Origin: CAZWAP01 sp964632005
Lineage (GTDB): Bacteria; Planctomycetota; Phycisphaerae; Sedimentisphaerales; Anaerobacaceae
Assembly (NCBI GenBank): GCA_964632005.1
Contig: CAZWAP010000001.1
Span: 58,342 to 122,341 of the forward strand
DNA: 64,000 nt
Direction of reading: 5' to 3'
Made by a program: the position numbers and the translations under genes. The notes beneath the pieces are model-generated. The model searched no databases. It had not been told where the DNA came from and saw only the letters and a program-made list of their open reading frames with translations. Shown one piece after another: positions 25,217-32,876 of the stretch; position 1 is the first letter of the stretch; every line of letters begins with the position of its first letter.

Positions 25217-26209
25217 TTACCCGCCGCCTGCTGTATCAAGGGCCTGACCGCCCACGATCGTTCTGCAATACGCTAAGTACTTTCTCTCGAGCCCCTCGAT
25301 ATCTTTGTCGATGTACTTTTCGAACAATCCCACACCGACGATGCGGTTCCACAGCAGCGTCCTGGGCTGGTTCCTGTCGCGGGCAATCCTCCTGCTTACC
25401 CTGTCGATCGGCCAGTCGCCGGTAAGTCCGTCCTTCAGCAGCCGACGATAATCGCCCCGCCAGAACCCAAACTCACTCTCCCGCAGAAACCGTGCCAGGG
25501 CATAGGACTGGCTATAAAACGCCGTAACCGCATTTGCCTCGTCGGTGGCGAGCACTTCGCCGGGGCTTGTGGCAAGCAGATCGCGAAGTCTGATCACGCG
25601 GTTCTCCCGCAGCGTCGCTGCAAGGCCGTTCAATCGGTAGGTGTTCCCGGCTGGCTCGAAATAGAATTCGCCCCCCTTAATGACGTAGTGCTCAAATAGC
25701 ATGGCAATCCCCTCGTCCAGCCAGCTGGGCAGCCGAAACGCAAAATGCCTGCCGCTGAATTGATGCCAGCCCTCGTGCCCGAGCGCAGAAAGAGTCCTGC
25801 CGTCCTCCAGCTTGTATGTCACGCAGACCCCGTTGTGGCAGTACGCGCCCGCCTTTATCTTACAGAACAGCTCCGCCCGCTCACCCGTAAATGCACGTGT
25901 GAAATCCTCCCACTCTCGCCGGTTCGCAAACAGGTAAATGGTGAACTTATGTCTCGTCTCGATCGACTCCGGCAGCTCGCCGTTATAGCCGCGGTAAGCA
26001 GCTTCCATGAACCGTGGGACCTGCCGCAGCAGGTTCGGATCGCCGAGCGTCGTAAATATCTGATAGTGCGCGGTGTTAAGTTTCAAACCTGCACCGTAGT
26101 CGCTCCGCCAGAGTTCCACCGACTCCAGATCCGCCGCCCTGTGCCCGCCGGAACAGCCCGACAGACACATAAACACCGCTATCCAGATTGGCCCGAAACG
26201 CGTGAACAT
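25217..26209 (-). CDS. Peptidase-like lipoprotein with an HEGWH zinc motif (DUF1570-like)
   Basis: A lipoprotein signal peptide ends in LSGC with Cys19 as the lipidated residue. A gluzincin-like motif follows: GHEGWHQF (His145, Glu146, His149), with PSWLDEGIAMLFE (Glu166) as the probable third ligand region. This pattern occurs in DUF1570 and other peptidase-MA-like proteins common in Planctomycetota, most with unknown substrates. A second domain after residue 200 has no motif that I recognise. The protein is probably held in the outer or inner membrane facing the periplasm. It precedes maf; the functional link is unclear. Confidence 0.75.
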   Translation of the reverse strand: MFTRFGPIWIAVFMCLSGCSGGHRAADLESVELWRSDYGAGLKLNTAHYQIFTTLGDPNLLRQVPRFMEAAYRGYNGELPESIETRHKFTIYLFANRREWEDFTRAFTGERAELFCKIKAGAYCHNGVCVTYKLEDGRTLSALGHEGWHQFSGRHFAFRLPSWLDEGIAMLFEHYVIKGGEFYFEPAGNTYRLNGLAATLRENRVIRLRDLLATSPGEVLATDEANAVTAFYSQSYALARFLRESEFGFWRGDYRRLLKDGLTGDWPIDRVSRRIARDRNQPRTLLWNRIVGVGLFEKYIDKDIEGLERKYLAYCRTIVGGQALDTAGGG

Positions 26210-26384
26210 CGCTCACTCTCAAAATCCGCGGCTCAGCCGGAACGTGCGCCGGGCTGCCGCAGAATCTCACGTTACTTTAACAATCGGCTCGGCACGCCAA
26301 AAAATCCACCATATTTCACCTGCCCTCGGGTGTATTTCCTCCGCCTGTGCGCCCCTGAGAATCCGTCAACCACCCCGGCCGTCT

Positions 26385-26945
26385 TCAAATCTCCTTGAAC
26401 GGCGCCCCGAAAACCTCAGCAGTGAAAAGGTACACCTCCGTCTTCGGGTCCTTCCACGCATCGGCCGGCAGCCCGGCCTTGTGGGAGCAGCAGTACGAGA
26501 GGAACTCCTCCTTGCTCCACCCGGTCTCCGTGGCTACCTGAGGCAAAAAACAGCCTGTCGCATACCCCCTTTTTATGTAAATCCCGTCAACGCCTAACCG
26601 AAGGCTCAACGGATCCATCGTCCGCTGCAACGGCGAAAGGACCGATATCTCAATATCAAGCTGGTCCAGTTCCTCGGCGGTAATGGGGTCCGAAAAAAAA
26701 CGAGGGTCGCTCGTCGCAGATGCCTTCGCCATCTCGGCAACCAGCTCAATCAACGGACGGTCCGACGTGAAATTGCCGATGCATCCCCGCAGCCGCTGCC
26801 CGTTCTTGAGCGTCACAAAACAACCACATCGAGCTTCCAGCTCCGTCTCTTCAGTCTGCGGAACACTGATTGCCTCTCCCTTGACCGCGGCGGCTACCGC
26901 ATCGCGCGCTACCTTCAAAAGTGTGCGTTTTTGAGCGTCGTTCAT
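26385..26945 (-). CDS. amrA: AmmeMemoRadiSam system protein A (AMMECR1 domain)
   Basis: The 186-residue protein is a full AMMECR1 domain: CGCFVTLKNGQRLRGCIGNF (the strictly conserved LRGCIG), SDPRFFSDPITAEELDQLDIEISVLSP, GYATGCFLPQVATETGWSKEEFL and KAGLPADAW. In many prokaryotes it is encoded with a MEMO1-like protein (AmrB) and a radical SAM protein (AmrS); neither is seen in the window. Its function is thought to involve modification chemistry, but the substrate is not settled. The gene follows the VTT-domain gene by three bases, with the DUF6398 gene further upstream, so the three probably form one transcript. Confidence 0.92.
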   Translation of the reverse strand: MNDAQKRTLLKVARDAVAAAVKGEAISVPQTEETELEARCGCFVTLKNGQRLRGCIGNFTSDRPLIELVAEMAKASATSDPRFFSDPITAEELDQLDIEISVLSPLQRTMDPLSLRLGVDGIYIKRGYATGCFLPQVATETGWSKEEFLSYCCSHKAGLPADAWKDPKTEVYLFTAEVFGAPFKEI

Positions 26946-26948
26946 ATC

Positions 26949-27626
26949 TCAGCCGCCGAATAAATGCCCCAGTCTCTTCACCGCCCAGGCCAAAAGTACC
27001 AACACTATGATAATTGCAATGGTGGCGAGGTTGAAGTATTTTTCTATCCATCGGCGGGCCTTCTGCCCCAGGAAATAGAACAACAACCCCTCCGAACCAA
27101 ACCGCATCGTCCGAAACACCACGCTTACCGTCACGAATTTCAGCACGGAAACCTCCGCCATTCCGCCGACCCAGCTGAAAATCATATAGGGAACCGGCGT
27201 CAGCGCCGAGATGGCAATCGCCCAGAAGTCGTATCTTGCGTAGAGGTCCAGTGCAAGCTGAGCCTTGCTGCCCAGCCCTACCACGCCGAACAGATCCACC
27301 ACCCGCTCAGGCCCGATGGCGAGGCCCAGGCAAAAAGCGATCGTCCCGCCCAGCACCGAAAAGAACGCACAAACAAGGCCGTATTTGATAGATTGCTTCG
27401 GTTTGCCCAGGCAAAGCCCGATTACCATTACGTCCGCTGGAATCGGTACACAGATCGGCTCGGTCACCGCAAGAATCACCAGCGCCGCCACCCCAAAACG
27501 CGTATCAGCCCAGTGGAGCACCCAATTGTAGAGCCTCCTGTGCCAGTGCCACCACGCCGTGGACCCACCGTTGTCAACTTCGGACTCTCCAGCCGGGCAG
27601 GGCCTTGCGCCTTTGTCGTCCGACAT
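26949..27626 (-). CDS. VTT-domain (DedA/YqaA-type) membrane protein
   Basis: The product has 225 residues with about five hydrophobic segments and resembles YqaA/DedA-type proteins: an N-terminal membrane segment RFGVAALVILAVTEPICVPIPADVMVIG, then SVLGGTIAFCLGLAIG, and the re-entrant FWAIAISALTPVPYMIFSWVGGMAEVSVLKFV, with a conserved Arg region (VFRTMRFGSEG). VTT/DedA proteins act as lipid scramblases or flippases, including for undecaprenyl phosphate; YqaA-type members are less studied. It sits ten bases after the DUF6398 gene and three before the AMMECR1 gene. The substrate is not known. Confidence 0.82.
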   Translation of the reverse strand: MSDDKGARPCPAGESEVDNGGSTAWWHWHRRLYNWVLHWADTRFGVAALVILAVTEPICVPIPADVMVIGLCLGKPKQSIKYGLVCAFFSVLGGTIAFCLGLAIGPERVVDLFGVVGLGSKAQLALDLYARYDFWAIAISALTPVPYMIFSWVGGMAEVSVLKFVTVSVVFRTMRFGSEGLLFYFLGQKARRWIEKYFNLATIAIIIVLVLLAWAVKRLGHLFGG

Positions 27627-27636
27627 TTACTCGTCC

Positions 27637-28296
27637 TCACTGCTCGGCCCGGTCGAATTCAGGTTCGTCAGCCCCCTTTCGGGCCTGACCGGGTTTCTTG
27701 TGCTGCCCCGCGGGCTGAGTTGACGGAAATACTATGATATTCGTATCTGCCTCGCCTGCGGCGCCAGGCCCTTCCCTGTCTGCCGGGATGTACGGTATCA
27801 GCCCAAGACCATACGCCGCTTCCTGGAGCTCCCGCGGCGCCAGCCGAACATCGATGATGAACCCATCGACCTCCAGCATCCAGACCAGCGGGTTCAGCTC
27901 CAGCATGGCCGATACGCACCAGTCCGGGTCCAGCGCGATCAGGTCAAGCGCATCTTTGATCATCCTCGATTTCGCCGCCATGGTGGCCTGTGAGACGCCG
28001 AATCCCTCTGCTATCTGGGCCGAGCTTATGTAGGGAGATAATCTGGGGTTCTGCAAAAAATTGACCCACCCAAGGGCATGCACGATGCCGCTGGCCCAAC
28101 TGGCGGCTCTGCTTCTACCGAGCGCCAGGTCGGTCTCGCTGAGGGCGCCTACCATCTCCCGGCAAAGTTCACGGTACTCCTCGTCCAGGTAAGCATCGCA
28201 AAACCGGTCCGTCAGGCCAGCTATTTCCCGGCAGCGGTCCAGGAGCTTCTGTTCTGCAGATTGGCCCTCCCTCGTTTTTCCCTTCTTTCTGCTCAT
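27637..28296 (-). CDS. DUF6398-like protein
   Basis: The 219-residue soluble protein resembles DUF6398: LLDRCREIAGLTDRFCDAYLDEEYRELC, the ASWASGIVHALGWVNFLQNP segment, a helix-turn-helix-like IAEGFGVSQATMAAKSRMIKDAL, and PDWCVSAMLELNPLVWMLEVDGFIIDVR. The helix-turn-helix-like part suggests nucleic acid or protein binding, but no function is established. The C-terminal 45 residues are low complexity and charged. It starts the minus-strand transcript of three genes and is divergent from ispE, so the 160-base gap holds signals for both. Confidence 0.75.
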   Translation of the reverse strand: MSRKKGKTREGQSAEQKLLDRCREIAGLTDRFCDAYLDEEYRELCREMVGALSETDLALGRSRAASWASGIVHALGWVNFLQNPRLSPYISSAQIAEGFGVSQATMAAKSRMIKDALDLIALDPDWCVSAMLELNPLVWMLEVDGFIIDVRLAPRELQEAAYGLGLIPYIPADREGPGAAGEADTNIIVFPSTQPAGQHKKPGQARKGADEPEFDRAEQ

Positions 28297-28380
28297 TTCT
28301 ACGCCTTTCCGACCAGCCCCTCAGCCGGTGAGCCTTGGACCACGCCTCCCAGCCCGCCCCGACAAAATCTTGAATTCCGG

Positions 28381-28409
28381 TTGATTTTGACGCCCACGAT
28401 ACAGATAAT
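28381..28409 (+). promoter_or_regulatory. Sigma70-like promoter for ispE-spoVG
   Basis: TTGATT (28381-28386), 17 bases, then GATAAT (28404-28409; five of six to consensus). The predicted transcription start near 28416 lies just before a 17-base palindrome and 42 bases before the ispE ATG. Confidence 0.5.
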
Positions 28410-28419
28410 ACTCCAGAAC

Positions 28420-28436
28420 GTCAATGAATCATTGAC
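28420..28436. promoter_or_regulatory. 17-base palindrome, probable operator at the ispE start site
   Basis: GTCAATGA-A-TCATTGAC is a perfect palindrome with one central base. It begins about four bases after the predicted transcription start and ends 21 bases before the ispE ATG, a classic place for a repressor dimer. The regulator is unknown. Confidence 0.5.
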
Positions 28437-28457
28437 TGCGGCACGGTAACATCATCG

Positions 28458-29360
28458 ATGAACGACAAAGAGCAAATCGTGACCACCCCGGAGGGCCTGC
28501 TCGTTAGAGCTCCCGCCAAGATCAATCTTTCCCTGTTAGTCGCCGGCAAGCGCCCCGATAGCTTCCACGAGATCGAGTCCCTTATAGCCAAGATCGCCTG
28601 GTACGACGAAATACTCATCCAGCCGGGCCCCGGACAGGATATCCGCCTTAGCTGCCGGGGGCCCGAATGGGCACCGCCCGGCGCCGATAACCTCGTTCAC
28701 AAGGCCGCCACGCAACTTCTGCGTACGGCCGGTCGAACCGCCGAGCTGGCGATCACCCTGACCAAGAACGTACCGGCAGGCTCCGGGCTCGGCTCGGCCA
28801 GCAGCGACGCCGCCGCAACCCTGATCGGACTCAACCACTACCTGGGCCTGCCGCTTCCACGGTCAAAGCTGCAAGAATTGGCCGCCCGGCTCGGCAGCGA
28901 CGTGCCCTTCTTCTTGAATGGGCCGCTGGCTTTGTGCAAGGGAAAAGGCGAAAAAATCACGGAACTCCACAAAAAAATTGATTTCCTGGCCCTGCTGATT
29001 CTCCCGGATGTAAATATCTCAACCAAAAAGGTTTACGAAAACTACCGCCATGACCCCGACCTTTACCGGAGCCTCAGCGGCTGTGTGAAAAGCCATATCT
29101 TAGAAAACAGGATTGATTTAGTGCTGAACATGTGCGCAAATATGCTTGAAAAAAGCTGCTTTGAGCTCGCGGAAAGCCTGGCTCTGTTGAAAAGCAGGCT
29201 CGAATCACTCGGCCCAGGCCGGTGGCGTTTGAGCGGGAGCGGCTCGGCTATGTTCACCGTTTTTGACTGCGCAGATCAAAAAAAAGCAGAACACTACAGG
29301 GACCTAATTCAGCGGAAAACCAAATGTAAGTGCATCGTTGTCAGGAACAATAGATGGTAA
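28458..29360 (+). CDS. ispE: 4-diphosphocytidyl-2-C-methyl-D-erythritol kinase
   Basis: IspE phosphorylates CDP-methylerythritol in the MEP route to isopentenyl diphosphate, the precursor used by the polyprenyl synthase encoded earlier in the window. The GHMP kinase signatures are present: RAPAKINLSLLVAGKRPDSFHEIESLI at the N-terminus, the ATP loop VPAGSGLGSASSDAAATLIGLN and LGSDVPFFLNG, and GRWRLSGSGSAMF near the C-terminus. The 300-residue length is normal. The start ATG at 28458 lacks a strong ribosome site. It is followed after 21 bases by spoVG, the same neighbourhood as ispE-purR-yabJ-spoVG in Bacillus, without purR and yabJ. Confidence 0.95.
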   Translation: MNDKEQIVTTPEGLLVRAPAKINLSLLVAGKRPDSFHEIESLIAKIAWYDEILIQPGPGQDIRLSCRGPEWAPPGADNLVHKAATQLLRTAGRTAELAITLTKNVPAGSGLGSASSDAAATLIGLNHYLGLPLPRSKLQELAARLGSDVPFFLNGPLALCKGKGEKITELHKKIDFLALLILPDVNISTKKVYENYRHDPDLYRSLSGCVKSHILENRIDLVLNMCANMLEKSCFELAESLALLKSRLESLGPGRWRLSGSGSAMFTVFDCADQKKAEHYRDLIQRKTKCKCIVVRNNRW

Positions 29361-29381
29361 ACTTTTTGAGAGGCTAAGAAA

Positions 29382-29819
29382 ATGGATATCACCGAGGTCA
29401 GAGTCAAGTTGGTCAGCAACAAGGATGACAGGCTCAAAGCCTTCTGCTCGATGACGATGGACAACGAATTTGTCGTGCGAGACATCAAGATTATAGAAGG
29501 CGCAAGCGGCTATTTCGTCGCTATGCCTTCCAGAAAAATGAGCGACCATTGTGAACGCTGCGGAGGCAAGAATCACCTGCGGGCCAAATTCTGCAATAAC
29601 TGCGGCACGCCCCTGGCCAATAACCGGGCAAGAAAAGATTCCAAGGGAAGAATGAAGCTCCACGCCGACATCGCCCATCCTATAAATGCCAAATGCAGAA
29701 AAAAAATCCAGGACCGAATAATCGCCGCCTTCCACGAAGAGGTCGAAAAATCCAAGCAGCCCGGCTATAAACCCGTAGAAATGGATACCCCGGACGACGA
29801 CGTCCCCGAAATCGTCTGA
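29382..29819 (+). CDS. spoVG: SpoVG-like regulator with an inserted zinc ribbon
   Basis: The ends match SpoVG: residues 1-53 (EVRVKLVSNKDDRLKAFCSMT, then NEFVVRDIKIIEGASGYFVAMPS) and residues 93-115 (HADIAHPINAKCRKKIQDRII). SpoVG is a small DNA- or RNA-binding regulator of about 85-100 residues. Here about 38 residues are inserted at the point where the normal protein has a short loop; they contain C57, C60, C71 and C74 (CERCGGKNHLRAKFCNNCGTPL), a clear zinc-ribbon pattern. An acidic tail follows. The ribosome site GAGG precedes the ATG. The gene is co-transcribed with ispE. Confidence 0.88.
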   Translation: MDITEVRVKLVSNKDDRLKAFCSMTMDNEFVVRDIKIIEGASGYFVAMPSRKMSDHCERCGGKNHLRAKFCNNCGTPLANNRARKDSKGRMKLHADIAHPINAKCRKKIQDRIIAAFHEEVEKSKQPGYKPVEMDTPDDDVPEIV

Positions 29820-29823
29820 GCGG

Positions 29824-29859
29824 AAAATCGGCTGATCCGCCCTGGTGGCCCCCAGCCGA
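29824..29859 (-). terminator. Hairpin after the FlgM-like gene
   Basis: On the minus strand, TCGGCTG (29859-29853) pairs with CAGCCGA (29834-29828) around an 18-base loop and is followed by TTTTCC. It lies between two convergent genes and could end the flgM-like transcript. Confidence 0.4.
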
Positions 29860-29940
29860 AAAACGCTCATCAAGGCACAAGTATGAATCTTCCTTTGCCA
29901 GCTCCCTCTGGCAACAAGACCCCCCGAGCGCCCCTCCCGC

Positions 29941-30222
29941 TTACGCCGTGAGGTCCTCCAGGACCTTCTCCAGCGCAATATCCAGTCGTTTACTCAAGTC
30001 GTATTTACCCTCCGTCAATTGCCGCCGAACGTCGAGCACCTTTGCCTGGCGGACCTCCGGAAGGCAAGCGATTTTTTTCAGAACCTGGCCTATCGGAGTA
30101 TTGTGAATGTTTTCGAGGATCTGCTCCATCAACAAATCCTTCTCGGCCGTAAGATCCTCGGCCACCGGACCATCCGGTTTCTCTGTGTCGTTAAAACCCC
30201 TGTTGCAATCAAATTTCGGCAT
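29941..30222 (-). CDS. FlgM-like anti-sigma-28 factor
   Basis: The C-terminal half (residues 50-90) fits the FlgM pattern: LPEVRQAKVLDVRRQLTEGKYDLSKRLDIALEKVLEDL, with the R-x-x-K-V / I-x-x-G-x-Y spacing. FlgM holds flagellar sigma factor FliA inactive until it is exported. The 93-residue length is typical. The N-terminal half is acidic and unmatched. No flagellar gene is in the window, so it might act on another sigma factor. Two palindromes lie in its upstream region. The alternative is a small unrelated helical protein. Confidence 0.65.
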   Translation of the reverse strand: MPKFDCNRGFNDTEKPDGPVAEDLTAEKDLLMEQILENIHNTPIGQVLKKIACLPEVRQAKVLDVRRQLTEGKYDLSKRLDIALEKVLEDLTA

Positions 30223-30244
30223 TCAACTAACCTTGTACGCTCGA

Positions 30245-30258
30245 TTCTCGCGCGAGAA
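30245..30258. promoter_or_regulatory. Perfect 14-base palindrome upstream of the flgM-like gene
   Basis: TTCTCGCGCGAGAA is fully self-complementary and ends 23 bases before the start codon at 30222. The position suits a repressor site. Confidence 0.4.
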
Positions 30259-30286
30259 CGTCCCTTTTCCGCTCAAAGAAGCCAAA

Positions 30287-30300
30287 TACTATATCTAGTA
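30287..30300. repeat. Palindromic motif TACTA-TATC-TAGTA, copy 1
   Basis: The arms TACTA/TAGTA are perfect around a four-base centre. It lies 65-78 bases upstream of the flgM-like start. A near copy is at 30531. Confidence 0.4.
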
Positions 30301-30530
30301 TGCCTCCCTAATCCGTTATGAGGCCCAAAGCGTCCTTCCAGTATTGATATCGACAACCGTATGGAAAAAACTTTAGAAAAGTTCAACATTGGAATTGCCG
30401 CGGAAATCCCCGCTGAAAAGGCCGAACTACAGGGAAACTGCCCATTTTAACACTGCCGGCCGGCACTCAATCCGGCCCAGTTTAACATTACCGGTCCAAA
30501 CAGAACCCCTCGGCCGGAAACCGGCCGACA

Positions 30531-30543
30531 TACTATATGTAGT
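30531..30543. repeat. Palindromic motif TACTATATGTAGT, copy 2
   Basis: It shares TACTATAT and TAG with copy 1 and again forms ACTA/TAGT arms around a four-base centre. The two copies are 244 bases apart in the same non-coding region. Confidence 0.35.
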
Positions 30544-30851
30544 GATTCCCTGGCACTCCGGAAGCGTGTAAGGCACACAGACGCCCCGCCTGCGAACCGG
30601 CCGACCCCGCAGAAAAACAACAGCAGCCGCATCCAGGCCGCCAATTCTCCGCCCAGAGTGACCGCCGACATAAGTATTTGATTTCTAAGGACATACACTG
30701 ATACGCAGCGCAATGCTTGGTAGCCGGCGGATCGAAAACCCTCTCCTTGAACCGATATCCAGGGCAGAAAATCGCAAGAAGCTCTAACAAAAAGACTTGA
30801 AAACGGCCGTATCAATACTGAAAACCCGCTTTCTTAATCTGGTAGACCCTT

Positions 30852-31361
30852 TCAATAGTAATACTTGAAATCTATGTCGATCGTCCAGAGATCGGGCTCG
30901 CCTTTGACCTCGACCTTGTTCAACTTGACCGTATCACATTGCAGGTTGTTCCATCGAAGTTGAATCAGCGAGAGGAACTTTGCGAATGAGACAATACTGA
31001 CCTTGTCGAGCGTCAGGTGAGCGTCCTGTGTCCTCTGCTTGCCCTTTTTTATTATAGGACCCGTGTGGAGCTTATATTTGCTCGCCGGTATGCCGCACAA
31101 CCCCGCCACCTTGTTGACCGCCGTGGCATAGCTGAATTCCTCGCCGGCCTTGTTCGGGTCGCCCGCGAAATTCAGCCGGCCAGGGTCGAGCTGCAGTATC
31201 TCTAGGGCCATTGCCTGCCCCCTTTTCGCAGATTTCAGCTCGCTGCTAAGGGCCTCTCGCGCCCGCGGCAAATACAATCCCCAGACGAGCAACGGCCAGA
31301 CCGCTACCACAAGCGGAACAAGTATGTAGTAGAAAACCGGCTTCTTGTAGAACTCCTTCAT
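30852..31361 (-). CDS. GspM/PilO-like type II secretion inner-membrane protein
   Basis: The 169-residue protein has a short cytoplasmic start, one membrane helix (PVFYYILVPLVVAVWPLLVWGLYL) and a periplasmic domain with a helical part then a ferredoxin-like beta/alpha fold, ending in LWTIDIDFKYYY. This is the layout of GspM and PilO, which link the assembly platform to the ATPase. Sequence identity to known GspM is not obvious, so the call rests on size, topology and its position as the last gene of the cluster, 18 bases after the GspL-like gene. Confidence 0.65.
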   Translation of the reverse strand: MKEFYKKPVFYYILVPLVVAVWPLLVWGLYLPRAREALSSELKSAKRGQAMALEILQLDPGRLNFAGDPNKAGEEFSYATAVNKVAGLCGIPASKYKLHTGPIIKKGKQRTQDAHLTLDKVSIVSFAKFLSLIQLRWNNLQCDTVKLNKVEVKGEPDLWTIDIDFKYYY

Positions 31362-31379
31362 CTCAGAACCACCTCTTGG

Positions 31380-32861
31380 CTATTTCTCAATCGGCTCGAG
31401 ACCTATCCTGAACTTGTCCCGCCCGCCCTCGAAGCTTTGGTTGGTACTTATGATCGCAAGCCCACTGCTCTTGACCGTAGCGAAAAACCTCAGCGTGTTC
31501 GCCGGGCTCGACGTGTCCCCGATGATCGTCATGCTGCGGGGAGAAATGGAAACCGACTTTATATTCAAATTCGTCTGCGCAGCGGATTTGTTCAGCGCAT
31601 CCAGTACCAGAGTGAGCTTCGAGACGGCCGAGCCTGTATCCACAAGGCTCGGATCTTTCGCGAGCCGCCTCTTGACCTTTTCCAGGGTCTTCTCTGCCGT
31701 TGTGAACTTGAATTCGGCCGGAAGCCTGCTATTCAGTATGACCGTTGAGTAATCCGTTGCGAATCGCGCCCGAACACGCTGCCGATACTTGTTCACGCTG
31801 AACAACTGCGTCTGAAAATAGAGACCCACCGCCACCAGCAACACTGTAACCGACAGGCTGAAATACCTCAGCGTCTTTTGCAGCTTTACCTTCTTGCCCT
31901 GGTAGGGCATAAAATCGTCGCGGAAGTTCGCCGCCGGTGCTCTTGTCGCAAGTCCCAGCGCCGCCCCGTACGCGATGGCGAAATCCACCGGATCCCCGCA
32001 GTCGGCAAGCTGCTCCCGGTCGCCGCCGCTGAGCTCCAGCAGGTCCATCTCGGCCGCTTCGAGGCCGAGTCTTTCTCCAAGCTGCTTGTAATCAATGGAC
32101 CCGACTGAGTCGAAGACCCGGATACGGCTTATAGGCTCGCCCCCTCCAGACAGGGCGGCGGTCATTATTGCTTCTCTGGCAAGCAACGCGGTGCGGTCCG
32201 TCGCCCGGCTCACCAAAAACGTACGGACCCGGCCGCCCCGCTCGGAAGACAGGCCATCCGGACAAGGCGCTATCAAATACCCGCTCCGGGAGGAGAGAAA
32301 TCCGAAAATAGTCCCGCCGTGGTCCAGTTCCTCCGGTGGAATCCGCCCGCATAGATACCTCAACAAACAGTTGACGTCCGGCTCAATGCCCGCCGGGTCC
32401 ATACCGCTGCTCTGCAGCGAAAGGATGATATCCGAGAGCATCTGCTTCTTGGCGGTGAACACCGTCAACTCAGAGCCCTGCTCGCCGCTCGAGGTAATCT
32501 GGAAGGATATCGCAGCGTCGCTGACGTCCGTTGCAAGTGCCTCCTCCGTGTCGAACCTCACCGTCGCGGCAATCTGCTTGGGGTCCCTGAACTCACTGTG
32601 CACATTGTGCTGCATAAACATCGCGCAGTCCAGTGCCACCGAAACCTCCGCGAACTCCCACTGTCTCTCGGAGCAGCCCTGCGAGATAAGACTCGCCAGC
32701 GCGTGCGGCCAGGCCTCCGCCTGATCTTCGGCCCCCACCGTGAAACACCCCGACACCTCGCCCCGGCCGGCACCGGCCTCGGCGCACACCACCGTTGCAC
32801 TGTCTTTGCTTATATAAATCCCAAGGTATTTCTGAAGCTCCACTTCGGGCTGACTCCACAA
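31380..32861 (-). CDS. GspL-like protein with a PilM-type actin fold and PilN-type periplasmic domain
   Basis: The N-terminal 320 residues look like the actin-like cytoplasmic domain of GspL/PilM (YLGIYISKDSATVVCAE, FAEVSVALDCAMFMQHNVHSEFRDPKQI, PAGIEPDVNCLLRYL). A membrane helix near residues 345-365 (YFSLSVTVLLVAVGLYFQTQLF) is followed by a PilN-like periplasmic domain. GspL recruits the GspE ATPase to the membrane. The frame opens at a TTG at 32861; a GTG at 32843 with GGAG upstream may be the true start. It follows gspK by 15 bases and precedes the GspM-like gene. Confidence 0.75.
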   Translation of the reverse strand: MWSQPEVELQKYLGIYISKDSATVVCAEAGAGRGEVSGCFTVGAEDQAEAWPHALASLISQGCSERQWEFAEVSVALDCAMFMQHNVHSEFRDPKQIAATVRFDTEEALATDVSDAAISFQITSSGEQGSELTVFTAKKQMLSDIILSLQSSGMDPAGIEPDVNCLLRYLCGRIPPEELDHGGTIFGFLSSRSGYLIAPCPDGLSSERGGRVRTFLVSRATDRTALLAREAIMTAALSGGGEPISRIRVFDSVGSIDYKQLGERLGLEAAEMDLLELSGGDREQLADCGDPVDFAIAYGAALGLATRAPAANFRDDFMPYQGKKVKLQKTLRYFSLSVTVLLVAVGLYFQTQLFSVNKYRQRVRARFATDYSTVILNSRLPAEFKFTTAEKTLEKVKRRLAKDPSLVDTGSAVSKLTLVLDALNKSAAQTNLNIKSVSISPRSMTIIGDTSSPANTLRFFATVKSSGLAIISTNQSFEGGRDKFRIGLEPIEK

Positions 32862-32876
32862 AACAAACTGCTGCGC

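Larger units (their letters stand above)
30223..30851. other. Intergenic region with palindromic motifs, no clear gene
   Basis: This 629-base stretch precedes the flgM-like gene and follows the last T2SS gene. It contains palindromes listed separately. A 29-codon plus-strand frame (30361-30450, starting MEKTLEKFNIGIAAEIPA) looks protein-like but lacks a ribosome site; a 122-codon minus-strand frame has no family features. Nothing else is recognised. Confidence 0.4.

Noticed and set aside
30447..30815. A 122-codon minus-strand frame after the GspM-like gene
   Set aside because: No domain, irregular composition and no ribosome site; the region looks regulatory.
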